Assembly: GCF_000499845.2 (NCBI RefSeq)
Contig: NC_023756.2
Coordinates: 34,370,763 to 34,434,762, forward strand
Length of the DNA: 64,000 nt
Direction of reading: 5' to 3'
Source: Phaseolus vulgaris
Taxonomy: Eukaryota; Streptophyta; Magnoliopsida; Fabales; Fabaceae
Shown here: piece by piece, positions 1-10,361 of the stretch
Numbering within the stretch: position 1 is the stretch's first letter
Layout of the letters: every line of letters begins with the position of its first letter
The notes under the pieces: model-generated
Seen by the model: only the letters and a program-made list of their open reading frames with translations
Told to the model about the DNA's origin: nothing
Database searches by the model: none
Program-made: the position numbers and the translations under genes

Positions 1-2
1 GC

Positions 3-641
3 AATGTAAGTTCATGTGCTTCCTTAAGTGATGAAAATTATAGTAAATTGCTTCAAGCTTTTCAAGAAACTCATGAAAAAGCTAACCGATTGGTTCTCTT
101 AAACAACCGATTGAAAGGGCTTAACAGCTGGCTTGAAAAGAGGGTTAAGACACTGGAAGAAGAGCTGGAAAAATCAAAAATTGATTTTGAAAAGCTTGAA
201 AAACATTGCAAAAACTCTTCTTATGTATGTGACTCTCTTGTTTGTGAAAATTGTGAAAATCATGAAAAGAAAGTTCATTATCTTGTTAGAACTGTGGATA
301 AGATTTCAAAGGGAAAATCCAACTTTGAGAGTGTCTTAGCATCTCAAAATTGTGTTTTTGGAAGAGCTGGATTAGGTTTTAGTCCATAGAACAAGCAAGA
401 TAATTTTTCAAAGAAATTTTCAAAACAGCTAGTAAAACAACCGATTGTTAAGTCGAAACAACTGGTTGTTACATGCTTTTATTGTATGAAAAGAGGCCAT
501 TCTGTTAGAATCTGCAAAATAAGGAAATATTCTGTTCCCAGAGGTTTTATGAAGTGGATTCCCAAAGGTTGTGAGGTCTCAAATGATAAAGATAAATCAA
601 ATAAACCCACATCTGTAAGGGGAGCAAACCTTGTTGCTTGA
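3..641 (+). pseudogene. copia gag, C-terminal part (copy J)
   Basis: This is open from the window edge and encodes the C-terminal half of a Sirevirus-like gag, the structural protein of the cytoplasmic virus-like particle. A long coiled coil (about residues 25-70, with KTLEEELEKSKIDFEKLEK) is followed by a C-x2-C-x4-H-x4-C zinc knuckle (CFYCMKRGHSVRIC, about 474-520) that would bind element RNA. A TAG at 387-389 interrupts the frame; the same frame then continues to the natural stop at 639-641. The homologous gag at 24638-25770 shows the missing N-terminal half. Confidence 0.85.
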
Positions 642-1440
642 ATTTATTTTTATGCAGGGAAACTAGAAGAACATGAGGCTCTAAGTCATCTGATCAGGCT
701 CTTGGAAGGGAAAGGATTAAGACTGGAATTGAATTGAGGGTGTATACCAGTCCAAGCCTTTTCAAAAGTCAAAAAAAGCTTTTTGATCATAAAACAATGA
801 CTCATTGAAGGGACTTCATAAAAGGATAAAACCTTCCTTAACTTTGCCTTTGTCTTTCAATTACTAATTCATGTTTAATTTTTTCTTTGTCAAATGAGCA
901 TTAACATCTGTTTTGAACCTGTCTCAGTCTATGCTTGAAATTCACAATCTGCCAACATGCTGCAGAAAAACATCCGATTGTTTCCTCGAAACAACCGATT
1001 GTTTCTTCTCTGACAGAACTGTGAAAGAATTGAATTAATTTCTTTATGTATTATGTCTGTTGCAGATCTCAAAAATGAAAGGATCTTGAGTCAATAAAGC
1101 AGTCTTGAAAGCCTGAATGTGTTTTGGAGGAAGTTACAAGATGTCATAAAGGAATATATTGCATATCTTGGAAATTCAAGAGCCTTTATGTCTAGTCAAA
1201 GATCACATGTGCTGACCATGTGTTTTTCTGCCCTTTTTTGACGTTTTCTGTGCAGTTCTTGGACCAGTCTCTTATCTTGTAGATCGAAACCCACAATCAC
1301 CAAAGGATCATAAAATATATCTGAGTTGCTATAAAAACAGTTGCAACTGTTTTCTTTCACAAAAACAACCAATTGAGCCCATCTCTTGCAACATCTCTTT
1401 CTCTCCTTGTGTGTGAGCCTTTGTCTCTTTTTTCTTCTAT
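642..1440 (+). other. gag/env-like linker of copy J, non-coding
   Basis: This stretch has no ORF of interest. It aligns by eye with 25771-26635 in copy B1, including the shared pieces ACAATGACTCATTGAA and GGATAAAAC. Both linkers also carry clustered AACAACCGATTGTT motifs (about 970-1010 here) and a pyrimidine-rich tract ending in TTGCAG (about 1060). TTGCAG could be a splice acceptor for a spliced env-like mRNA; that is inference. A normal copia element would carry about 3.5 kb of pol here. Confidence 0.6.
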
Positions 1441-2640
1441 CATGGAGTCCACCCCACCTACATCAAAGAGGATCAAAACAAGGGCTGTAAGGTCAGGAGG
1501 GAGGCTTGAGGGCTGGTTTTCAAGGGATAATGAGCTTATTTGAGAGGTATCGCTTTGAGACAAGCACAAAAGTGATCAACAATCCAAAAGTTGTCTTCTT
1601 TGATTAGTTAAAAAGCCAAAAGCTGGACAGTGTTAGAAAGCTTCTCAAGGATCAGTTGTTGAGAAGATTCTTGGAGATGAAGGGAAACATATATCCAGAT
1701 TTGATTCGGATATTCTACACAAACCTAAAGTTTGAAGGAAACAACCTTGTTTCACATGTTAAAGGTGTAGACATGGAGATTACTCATGATGTATGGGCTA
1801 CTGTAACTAGATTGAAATATGATGGTCTTGGAATCAATAAAGGTAATCTTGGAGTTGTGGAAGATTTCAACAAGGTTCAATACTACAAAAGTTGGTTGAA
1901 GAATCAACAAGCACAAGTGAGAACTTGTCTGTTGGAGGGTTAAAGTTAGATGAAAGGGTGTTAGCTCTCATTGTCACTTGGATCCTAACTCCAAGGTGGA
2001 GCAACCATTCTGTTTTAACAGAAGAAGATCTTGTTTATATCTACTGCATCATGAAAAAGATCAAGATCAATTGGATCCACATCATCAAAGAACAAATGCA
2101 AAAATCCATGAGGTTAAGTGACTACCACTATCCCTATGCTGTTTTAATCTCTAAATTCTTGCTCTATTTTGAAGTGAATCTTGAATATGAGACCTCTGAG
2201 TTGGTTAAATCAACACAAGAAGTAAAAAATGGTTCACTAAGCAAGATGGGATACACCAAGATAAATGAAGATGGGTGAGCACAGATGGTGATCATGGTGG
2301 TTCATCAAGTGTTGTAGCTGCTGATTTTGATGAAGAATATCAAGCTGCTGATATGGATATCCACAATGAAGAACAACCTGCAACTAACTTTGATGCTGGA
2401 ACAAGTGCAGGACATCAATGGGATGAGATTCCTTCTATGTCTTCTTTTGAAAGATACATGGTGGATAGGCTTGATGGCTTTGCTGAACATCAAAGAAATC
2501 TCCATGATCTTTGTGTGACCAATTTCCAGAGCATTGACAACAAATTCCAGAGCATGGACACTCGTTTTTCGACCCTAGATGAACAGATTGAAGCTGTTCA
2601 GAACCAGATCTTTGAGTTGCAATACGGCAAGGATGACTGA
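1441..2640 (+). pseudogene. Sirevirus env-like gene (copy J), broken
   Basis: The start at 1441 opens METSPPTSKRIKTR-like sequence (as read: MESTPPTSKRIKTR), matching the fragment at 26636. The body contains FYTNLKFEGNNLVSHVKGV and EITHDVW, typical of the plant 'putative transposon protein' domain found in the extra ORF of legume Sireviruses. The C-terminus (2460-2630) is a coiled coil with repeated FQSID/FQSMD heptads. TGA near 1540 and TAG near 1605 break the frame, with frameshifts near 1910 and 2275. I see no signal peptide and no clear membrane helix, so the 'envelope' label is historical and its function unknown. Confidence 0.75.
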
Positions 2641-3057
2641 AGAAAAACAACCGGTTGAATGCTCGAAACAACCAATTGTTTTTGCTTTGTAACAATTTAA
2701 GTGCTATTTCTTTTAAAATTATGTTTTATCTGGAACAATTTATGTTTTATCTCTTCTTATAGTCTATTTGTGAAGAAAAATAGGGGGAGATTTTATGATG
2801 TGTTGTCTTTAAGCCTGCAAACTCTATCTGTTTAAGTGATCAATGTTTCTGCTGCTTGCTGCTGCTAATGTTTTATGGTTTTGGCTGCTGGTTTTTCTGT
2901 TGTTTTGGTTAAGCAAAACACAAGATTTATGTGCTTTTCTAACCTGCTACCATAGATGTTGTATATTGCTTAAAGATTGTTTTGCAGGAACTGCTTCAGA
3001 TTCAAACAAGTCCAACACAAGCAACCAGGGATTTGTCTTCATCAAATAGGGGGAGAT
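2641..3057 (+). promoter_or_regulatory. two polypurine tracts before the 3' LTR of J
   Basis: AATAGGGGGAGATT occurs at about 2779-2792 and again at about 3045-3058, directly before the LTR. The second would prime plus-strand DNA synthesis. The first is an extra copy about 270 bp upstream, and the same doublet recurs in B1 (about 34683 and 35007). The sequence between is T-rich and non-coding. Confidence 0.75.
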
Positions 3058-3272
3058 TGTTAAATCAAGTGTGATCAAAAGCTTTGAAGAATCCAAATCC
3101 TAGTGTTTGATGGAAGGCTGGAGTTGCTGCTGTGTTTTAGAGTAGGATCTGGGAAGTTATCTTTGTAATCCACTCTTTCTTGAATCTAAAGCTTAAGTGT
3201 TTTCAAATCTTTTAAACCCCCTTTAAACAATTTACCCCCCCCCCCTCTCGTTTAAGGCCATACATTCTACCA
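3058..3272 (+). repeat. 3' LTR of copia J, internally deleted
   Basis: It starts TGTTAAATCAAG directly after the polypurine tract and ends in CTCGTTTAAGGCCATACATT then CTACCA. Full LTRs of this family here are about 1080-1100 bp (27784-28879, 35019-36098); this one is 215 bp. The first ~165 bp match the LTR start and the last ~50 bp its end, joined around CTTTTAAACCCCC. About 0.85 kb, including the promoter region, is missing. Confidence 0.85.
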
Positions 3273-3398
3273 AAGTGGACTGGTCCTTTCAGGGTGACAG
3301 AGGTCCTTGGGAACGGGGCATACAGGCTTGAGACATTGGAGGGCGGGGCGATTCCTCGTACATGGAATGTGACCAACCACAAATTTTACTTCAGTTGA
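3273..3398 (+). pseudogene. Ty3/gypsy pol, extreme C-terminus (element H)
   Basis: An open stretch of 41 codons ends at TGA 3396-3398. It contains KWTGPFRVTEVLGNGAYRL and a PRTWN..HKFYFS end, the well-known C-terminal integrase tail of plant Ty3/gypsy pol. The rest of pol is cut off by the copia J insertion immediately upstream. Confidence 0.85.
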
Positions 3399-3517
3399 AC
3401 TATTGCATTGTACGCAGCTTTTAGGGGACACTCTTTTTTCCTTCCAAGGGTTTTTTAACGAGGTCACCCAATAAAGTTTCGGTAGAAGTATATTCTCGAA
3501 TATTTTGTACAATGCAG
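3399..3517. other. spacer between pol stop and tandem array
   Basis: About 120 bp of 3' untranslated sequence. No motif was recognised. Confidence 0.4.
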
Positions 3518-4376
3518 TTACGAACCATTCACCTAGGTTAGAAGTCTCGAGATCGGGAAAGGTAGATTCGCAGAGAACACCTTCCCCTCGAGTGAAAACG
3601 CCAAGGTTCAACAATATGGTTCACCGGTTAAATCCTCTCATGTCCTTGGGCGAGGATGAGGTCAATTACAAACCTTTCACTTGGGTTAGAAGTCTCGATA
3701 TCGGGAAAGGTAGGTTCGTCGAGAACAACTGCCCCTCGAGTAAAAACGCCAAGGTTGAACAGTATGGTTCACCAGTTAAATCCTCTCTTGCCCTTGGGCG
3801 AGGATGAGGTCAGTTACAAACCTTTCACTTGGGTTAGAAGTCTCAATATCGGGAAAGATAGGTTCGTAGAGAACACCTGCCCCTCGAGTGAAAACGCCAA
3901 GGTTGAACAGTATGGTTAACTAGTTAAATCCTCTCTTGCCCTTGGGCGAGGATGAGATCAGTTATGAACCTTTCACTTGGGTTAGAGGCCTCGGGGTGGG
4001 GAAAGGTAGGTTCACAGAAAACACCTCCCCTTGAGTGAAAACGCCAAGGTTGAACAGTATGGTTGACCAGTTAAATCCACTCTAGCACTTGGGTGAGGAT
4101 GAGGTCAATTACGAACCTTTCACTTGGGTTAGAGGCCTCGAGGTTAGGAAAGGTAGGTTCGCAGAGAACACCTCCCCCTTGAATGAAAACGCCAAGGTTA
4201 AACAGTATGGTTCACCAATTAAATCCTCTCTTGCCCTTGGGCGAGAATGAGGTCAGTTGCGAACCTTTCACTTGGGTTAGAGGTCTCGAGGTTGGGAAAG
4301 GTAGGTCCGCAGAGAACACCTCCCCCTCGAGTGAAAACGCCAAGAGCGTTTCGTATGGTTCGTCAGTGGGAGGTCC
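3518..4376 (+). repeat. 148-bp tandem array (about six units) in the Tat 3' UTR
   Basis: The anchor TTACGAACCTTTCACTTGGG or close variants recurs at 3518, 3666, 3814, 3962, 4109 and 4257, giving periods of 148, 148, 148, 147 and 148. Each unit contains GAAAACGCCAAGGTTGAACA, a GGTTCACCAGTTAAATCC segment and GGGCGAGGATGAGGTC. Units differ at a few percent of sites. Since 148 is not a multiple of three, the frame shifts each unit, so the ~100-codon ORFs across the array are not genes. Tandem arrays between pol and the 3' LTR are known in Tat elements and can seed satellites. Confidence 0.92.
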
Positions 4377-4380
4377 TCAC

Positions 4381-5942
4381 CTAAGCTTTGCATAGGATCT
4401 TTGCCTCCAGCTGAAGGGCCTTCTTACCCTTGTCGAAGAGGAGCTTTTTGGTCTGATTTTTCGATTGGTGGAGGCTAGTAAGCTCTTGGTTCATGGCAGC
4501 TTCGCGCTTGGAAAAAAAATGGGCTTGGATAGCAAGGTCCCACTTTATCATTGCCTTCGCCTGGCTCACGAAGGCGCTGAAGTTGACGAGGAACTCCCCA
4601 AGGCTTTGGCCCATACGATCCCTCACCAGGTCTTCGCCCAAGGCCTCCACCGCCTCCTTATCTTGGAAGCATTTGAGGGCTTGCTGCAGGATAGCAGTGA
4701 GCTCAGGGGCAGGAGGCACTTGGTCATCCCCAAGAGTGCTCTCCCCTCCGCCTTCAAGTGCGAGGAGTCCGCGAGGAAAGGAGGTGCTGGGGGATTGTCC
4801 CTGAAGAAAGGGGCGTGGCCATCAGTGGCAAAGAGTGAGGTCGTCGCGACACCCATCCCAGGCCCTCGTCGGTGTCCTCGTCCTCAGAGTCAATCACCAC
4901 CACCCCTTTTTGCTTAGCCCCAGGGGTTGGACCAGGCGAGTCTTGGGCAGAGACAACAAGACGGGGAGGACCAGTGGGGGCTAAGCCACCTGCACCAGTA
5001 GCCGCCTGACGACAAGCAATCAGCTCAGCCAATCTGTTCCTCTTTTCCTTGTTGAGCACCATACCTGCACCAAGACAATGAAACATGAGGAGATAATCCT
5101 ACACAGTATACAACCAACAATAAAAAGCACAAGTAAAGTCGGGTAAGAGGTAGGGATCAATACCAATGTAGCCCTTGAGGGCTGAGGCGCTGTATTCATG
5201 CTTAATAAGTTGAGCAGTGTTAAACACCTCTCCCAAGCTTGAGAGAAGCTGACACAGTTCGCGTCAGGGGGAGTCAGCTCCTCAAGACCCCTGGGTTTCT
5301 TGAACTTTAGCTTCTCCACCCAATAGAGTGGGAACCCATCTAACAGGGTGGGGTCGTGAGCACTGCAGCACACATTAAAGAACTTCCCTTTGAAGCCCTT
5401 GTAGGATTGCTAGAAGAGAGTTAAGAGAACTCTCCCCGCCAACCCGTTAAAGCTTACCCAAAGCTTCTTCCCTGAACTCTTTGCCTCGAAGAAGTGGAGG
5501 AAGACGTCCACTGAGGGGGTGTGCCCTAGATGGTTGCACAAAATCGCGAACGCTCTCACGAAGGCTCAGCTGTTGTGGTGTAGCTGGGCAGGGGCCACAT
5601 TGATTTTAGTTAAGAGCGCCCGCTCGAACCCTGTAAGCGCAAACAAAGTTTGATCCGCTTGAAGATGGTGGCGTACAAAAAAAAGAAGGGTTCCCCAGCG
5701 TTGGTGCGAGCGTCAACACATACAGGTTCGCCCTTCGCACAAGGTCGAACTGATACATATGCTTCACTCTCCCTCCCAAACACGCGACCCTTAGGGTCAA
5801 CCTCTTCCTCATGATGCTTCCTTATGTCCTCGCTGGAAGTAAGTTGGGAAGTCTCGGTGAGGAGGTCAGCCGAAGCCCAAGGGTAGAGGGCTTTGTAATC
5901 AACATTGGGAGGAGGGATGGAGGTGGTTATGGTTATGGCCAT
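4381..5942 (-). pseudogene. antisense accessory ORF of Tat element H, decayed
   Basis: Read on the minus strand from ATG 5942 (MAITITTSIPPPNVDYKAL). It is a homologue of the intact ORF at 17218-19563: YKALYPWASADLLTE against YKAFYPWAPDELLSE, then FFFLYATIFKR, FPLYWVE and an acidic DSEDEDTDE segment. This matches the 'putative gypsy type transposon' (Transposase_28-like) family of unknown function. Frameshifts and stops lie near 5600, 5560, 5410 and 4740. A likely intron runs from GT at 5163 to AG at 5065 (99 bp). The C-terminal third is charged and helical. The stop (4381-4383) abuts the tandem array. Confidence 0.8.
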
Positions 5943-6506
5943 CTTGAAGAAAGCTAAAAAGGGAGAGGAGAAAGGAAGAAAAACGAGGGTTCAGAAGAAG
6001 CGACGACGTGGCTCAATGAACCAAAGAAATAGAAACGCAAAAGTCGAAGAACGCAAACAGTGTAAAATGCAGGAAAACCTAAAGTGCATAAATCTTAAAC
6101 CGACCCATAGCAGTTATAGCATGTTATGAGAAGCGGAATCATGAAACAAGAGCAAGTCATGAAATAAAAATCATACCTTTAAGCAGTTAAGGTTTGAAGG
6201 TCGAGATGGATGAAGGAGAAGCAAAAGCGTTTGAGAGAAAGAGAATGATCGAAGAAAGTTTCCATGAAGTTATGGAACAGTGAACAAGCACGGGGTTTTG
6301 AAAGACTTTAACGTAAACAAGGGAGTGCAAACAACAATAAGTCCTAGTCGTTGATCCAGCCACGTGTGCGCAGATTAAAACGAGTACGAAGAGACGTCAC
6401 TTTGGTGCACTGTTCACGTCCTTTCATTCAGCGCCACGTAGGTCGCCAAGGGCGATGACTTAGTCTCTTCGCTGAACAAGTTAATAGCTTGAGATTGGGG
6501 GGCTTG
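5943..6506 (+). other. aORF upstream region and polypurine tract of H
   Basis: It lies between the antisense ORF start and the LTR, so it would contain the aORF promoter and the element's polypurine tract. GATTGGGGGGCTTG ends at about 6506 next to the LTR; the equivalent before 20162 is ACTAGGGGGCTTG. Otherwise non-coding. Confidence 0.6.
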
Positions 6507-7323
6507 TGTACTGACCAGTCCTCAGACATCGATGACCGCTAGTAATGGTGGGCCACGTAAGTTGGGTCCCACAAGCGGCATGAGCTAGTGTGCCGATTAG
6601 TTTTCGAATGTCGATCACCAGGATATGCCAACGTGTCCTCAGCAATAGAGTAAGGCCGATGTGACATCGGTCATCGGTGTTTGGAAGATTTGAATTGGAC
6701 CTTGGAAGGTAGGTCCCAGGGACACATCAGTTATCAGTAGAACTCCCAGAGGTAGGGGAAGCCTAAGTCACAAAGTACCCATGCGTGCAGTGTGCATAGC
6801 GCAACTAGGTGCAACACGAGTAAAGAGTCTTGGAAGGCACGAAAGTCCGTTAGGGTAAGGGCTCCCAAGGGAAGTCCCATGCAAGACACGTGAATAGTTA
6901 GGGCACCCCCAGAAAGGATGGCCCTAGAGAACAGGTGCACAAGTTGCTACCCTGGTGGCCATTCTGTTAGAGGTTGCACTCCAGCAAAGGGAGCCTTACG
7001 CGCTAGATTACACTAAGATTGGGTAATAGCTGCGCAAGGGCATTCCCCCAGGAACCCTAAATGCGGGTAACGGAAATAGAAGAAACCCTAGATTATATAA
7101 AGGGTAGTAAGAAAATCCACAAGGTACCAACTTCTTAGATTAGAACTATTACTCACACATACTATTTCTTAGCCCCAAGATTGACTTGAGCGTCGGAGTG
7201 CAAACGACCTCTAGGGCGCCCCCTTTGTCTTTAGAAGTACAAAGTGTTTCGATCTAGGAAAGTGCAAACCTAGGCAGATATAAGAGGGTGTGAGATCGTC
7301 GTTAGAGTCAACCGACAAAAACA
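6507..7323 (+). repeat. 3' LTR of Tat element H
   Basis: It starts TGTACTGACCAGTCC after the polypurine tract and ends CAACCGACAAAAACA, a TG...CA LTR of about 817 bp. ATATAAAGGGTAG near 7096 is a plausible TATA box, and GACTTGAGCGTCGGAGTGCA near 7186 is the conserved block shared with the LTRs at 7790, 20162 and 59410. It is similar over its whole length to the LTR at 7790. Confidence 0.8.
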
Positions 7324-7789
7324 ACATTGATCCACCTTCTTAGGAAAGAAGTGATAACAACTTTCAAAGTAGCATCATCACCTAGAATTTGCTCTCCAAT
7401 TTGCTTGAAATCATAATTTTCAGTTTCTGTACATAGCACTTTTAGCTACTTGTATTGGAATTTGTACTTGTATGGACAAAGAGGGGCCTAGATAGTACCT
7501 AAAGCTGGTTCTACAATTGTTGATGTGTCGGTAATCCTTTGTTTTCTTCCTTCAAGTCTCCTTGCTTCGTTATTGATGTTCCGCTAGTCAGGGGTACCTG
7601 CGATTGCACTTAGACGCTCAAGTCAGTGCTATGATTTAAGTGTATTTTGGTAGAATGTGAAAAACATACCTTACACATCCACAGAGGGTTTTATTTATAG
7701 TGTTAGTTATGGGCCCTTGCTATGATGGGCAGGATATTAGTTATTGACTAATAAGCATCGTGATCCCTGATTAATAATTGGTATATAGG
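7324..7789. repeat. degenerate LTR-like fragment, probably minus strand
   Basis: No coding sequence. The right part carries the reverse complement of the gypsy LTR block (ACGCTCAAGTCAGT near 7615) and GGTTTTATTTATAG (near 7690), which fits a TATA region read on the minus strand. The left part (7324-7550) is unassigned. Confidence 0.4.
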
Positions 7790-8530
7790 TGTACCGACTA
7801 GTCCTCGTACATCGCTGACTACCAGTAATGGTGGGCCATGTAAGATGGGACCAACAAGCGGCATGGGCTGCTGTCTCACAAGCGACATGCGCCAGGGTTC
7901 CGATGAGTGGTCAGACGTCGATCACCGGGATGTGTCGATATGTCCTCAGCAACAGAGTGAGGCCGATGTGACATCGGGCATCGGCGATTCAAACGGCAGA
8001 ATTGGACCACGAGAGGTGGGTCCCAGACAACACACCAGTTATCAGTAAGGGAAGCCTAGATCACGAAGGGTCCATGTGTGTGTTGTGAATAGCGCATTCA
8101 GGCGCAACACAATTAAAGAACCACTAGAGGCACTAACGCCCGTTAGGGTTACGTCTCCCAAGGGTAGGCTGCATGCATAGCACGTGAACAGCTAGCGCAC
8201 CCCCAGGACGAATGGCCCCAGAGATTAGGTGCACAAGTTGGTACCCAGGTGACCATTCCGTCCGAGGTTGCACTCCAGTAAGGGAGCCTTACGCGCTAGA
8301 TTTGCCCTAAGATTGGGTGATAGCGGCGCTAAGGCATACCCTCAGAAACCCTAAATGCGGGTAGCGAAAACAGCAGAAACTCTAGACTATATAAAGGGTA
8401 GTAACAAGGTACGCAGTTCTTGAGACTAGAACAATTACACACTTTTATGTTTCTTTGCCCCAGTATTGACATGAGCGTCGGAGTGCAAACGACCTCTAGG
8501 CGCCCCTTTGTCTTTGCAGGTGCAACGGAG
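7790..8530 (+). repeat. 5' LTR of Tat element E
   Basis: It starts TGTACCGACTAGTCC. It is collinear with the H LTR, including the CCACTGG-type centre, CTATATAAAGGGTAG (near 8390, TATA-like) and the GAGCGTCGGAGTGCAAACG block near 8473. It runs without the usual ...CGGAACA end into gag codons, so the last ~80 bp of the LTR, the primer-binding site and the gag start are deleted. The right edge is approximate. Confidence 0.75.
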
Positions 8531-8535
8531 GGGAA

Positions 8536-9326
8536 AGCATCACCATGCAGCAGATCATGGAAACGATGTGCTCCCTTCAGGAAACGGTGTCGGCATCGAT
8601 AATGGATCAGGAACGCATCCAGGTTGACCTGGCTGCGTCGCAAGCAAGAAACGAAGAACTGCGCAGGACCAACGAGGAATTGCGCAAGAATTTGCGGCAA
8701 CAGGCAAGGGAACGTGTGGTGGATGAACAAGCGCTGCTTACACCACCCAGGGCTTTCCCAATGCCATTCTCGCAGGCGATCATGGACGTCGCGATACCCA
8801 CCACATTCGGGGGTCCTAAAGCCACCTTTACAGGTGTAGATGACCCAGAGGCTCATCTCACGACCTTCCACACACAGATGATGATGACTGGGGTTCTGAT
8901 GCAGTGCATTGCAAGCTGTTCATGAGCACGCTGACAAGCACACACTAAACTGGTTCATCAGCCTCCCTAACGCGCATGTGACGTCATTTGCGCAGTTTTC
9001 TATGTTGTTTAGGGAGCAATACATAGCCAATCGGGCTCCCCCGCCAGTCTCTTACGATCTTTTCGACGTAAGGAAGTACCAAGGAGGGTCTTTGAAGAAC
9101 TACCAAGGATGAGGACATGATGGTGCACGCTTTTAGGAAGGGAATCATGTAGGGACCCTTCAGTGAGTCACTCATCAGGAGTCGCCCCAAGAGTTTCAGC
9201 GAGATCAAGCATAGAGCGGTAGCCCATATCGTCGCAAAAGGGGAACTCACCGAGAAGCACGACAGCGTTGTCCCCACCCGCTCGCGAGGGCCAAGTCGAC
9301 CTCAGCCCATGAGAGTGCATGAGGGG
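8536..9326 (+). pseudogene. Tat gag, N-terminal and central part (element E)
   Basis: IMETMCSLQETVSASIMDQE opens a helical N-terminus, followed by DDPEAHLTTFHTQMM and then, in other frames, LNWFISLPNAHVTSFAQF and LFREQYIANR, and RPKSFSEIKHRAVAHI. These match the intact order in the F gag (61409-62809), the capsid-forming retrotransposon gag domain. Frameshifts near 8905 and 9110 and a stop near 9150 break it. It ends inside the linker before the zinc knuckle, where copia LTR sequence begins at GGGGATCAAGGT. Confidence 0.8.
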
Positions 9327-9473
9327 ATCAAGGTCACTACTTTGGTGTGTGGTGTTTGTAATATGGTTTTGATTGCATAGTGGATTACCCAGTGGTTTTT
9401 GGGGACTGGATGCAGCTCTTGGTGTAAGAGTGAACCAGTATAAATTGCTTGTGTTCTTATCTCTTACCCTTAA
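9327..9473 (+). repeat. 5' LTR of copia B1, segment left of gypsy A
   Basis: It matches 35718-35867 in the B1 3' LTR (TTTGGTGTGTGGTGTTTGTA, then GGGGACTGGATG and GTATAAATTGCTTGTG). It ends in CTTAA, the left target-site copy of gypsy A. The left edge joins the gag of E at a short shared stretch. Confidence 0.9.
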
Positions 9474-10361
9474 TGATGTGAATGCAACAACAAGAATACA
9501 TGATTCTTTGACATTCTTAGGAGCAACTTGAGTTGGTCATGAATGGCACTTTACTTAGAATTGGATCAATGTTCTAATTCAAGAACTCACCAAGACTTTG
9601 CACCAACCAAAGCTCATATGGAAGTCCATATATTGTCAAATGGAATCAAACAACAAAGATTAAAGAACAGAAATGAAATATACAGCTGCTGAACCGAACA
9701 GAACAAAGGAAACAAAGCTGGAAACACAACTTTAATCAGTGAAAATGAAAGGAAACAAAAGAAATGCTAAACTACCGAATGGAAATTGAAGAAATGAAAG
9801 AAGAACACTTATAGAAAGGAGCTTGCTGGATTTTGAGACTTGGAGAAGCCATTCACGCCACTTGGAGCCTTGTTCCAAGATAAGTGAAGGAGTGCCGCCA
9901 CTTGAAGCTCACCATTGCTCACAAGATAAGGCAAAGGAAGAAGAAGACTCAAGACTCACAATTTCTCTCTAAATTTGAGTATAGTCTCTCTACTTAAAAT
10001 TCCAAATCTGATTTGTACAAGGGCAGCACCTTTATTTATAGCCTATAAGGTGCTGAAATGCAAAGCCAAATGTGCCTCAAATGAGACTCAAATTCGACGC
10101 CAACTAGTGCATGAAGGAAGTGTGACTTTCCTTCCTAGGTTGGCACCTCCTAACTCCTATCTACACTCCCCCCTATCCTTCCTTACTACTTACACCTATT
10201 TATTACATCCGCACCCCTATTCTATAAAAGAAATAAGAAGAGCCATCTTATTATACTCTTGTCCCAAAGCTCTTGCCATGCTCCTACTGATTCGTTGGGC
10301 TTGGGCCCCTTGTTGGGCTTGGGCTTCATGGGCTTGAGCATCCTCTACTTGGTTTCCATCA
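9474..10361 (-). repeat. 3' LTR of gypsy A
   Basis: On the minus strand it starts TGATGGAAACCAAGTAGAGG and ends TTGTTGCATTCACATCA. Preceding it on the minus strand is CCGGGGAGTA, the likely polypurine tract (10362-10371). It encodes the last ~48 codons of pol. The internal LTR segment contains two CAAGTGGCGGCA/CAAGTGGCGTG-type repeats shared with the gypsy C LTR. Confidence 0.93.

Larger units (their letters stand above)
1..3272 (+). mobile_element. Sirevirus-type Ty1/copia element, copy J (3' part)
   Basis: The order gag C-terminus, non-coding linker, env-like gene, polypurine tracts and LTR is seen directly. Gag ends in a CCHC knuckle, the env-like gene has a coiled-coil C-terminus, and two copies of AATAGGGGGAGA lie upstream of the LTR. 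Multiple polypurine tracts and an extra env-like gene are known Sirevirus traits. No protease, integrase or RT lies between gag and the env-like gene. The 5' part is outside the window. The LTR end at 3272 abuts the coding end of a Tat gypsy pol, so J was inserted in that element (H). Confidence 0.88.
3273..7323 (+). mobile_element. Tat-type Ty3/gypsy element H, 3' part
   Basis: Pol C-terminal coding, a tandem array, an antisense ORF with a gypsy-type transposon domain, a polypurine tract and an LTR follow in the order expected for large plant Tat elements with an extra antisense ORF. The 5' part lies beyond copia J, outside the window. The LTR start TGTACTGACC and the R-region motif GACTTGAGCGTCGGAGTGCA are shared with elements E, M and F. 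Confidence 0.85.

Noticed and set aside
1441..2640. True viral envelope glycoprotein
   Set aside because: No signal peptide, glycoprotein-like Cys pattern or membrane anchor is visible; kept only as 'env-like'.
3505..4395. Overlapping ORFs with a repeated FTWVRSL motif
   Set aside because: They come from the 148-bp tandem array; the unit is not a multiple of three and the frame changes each unit.
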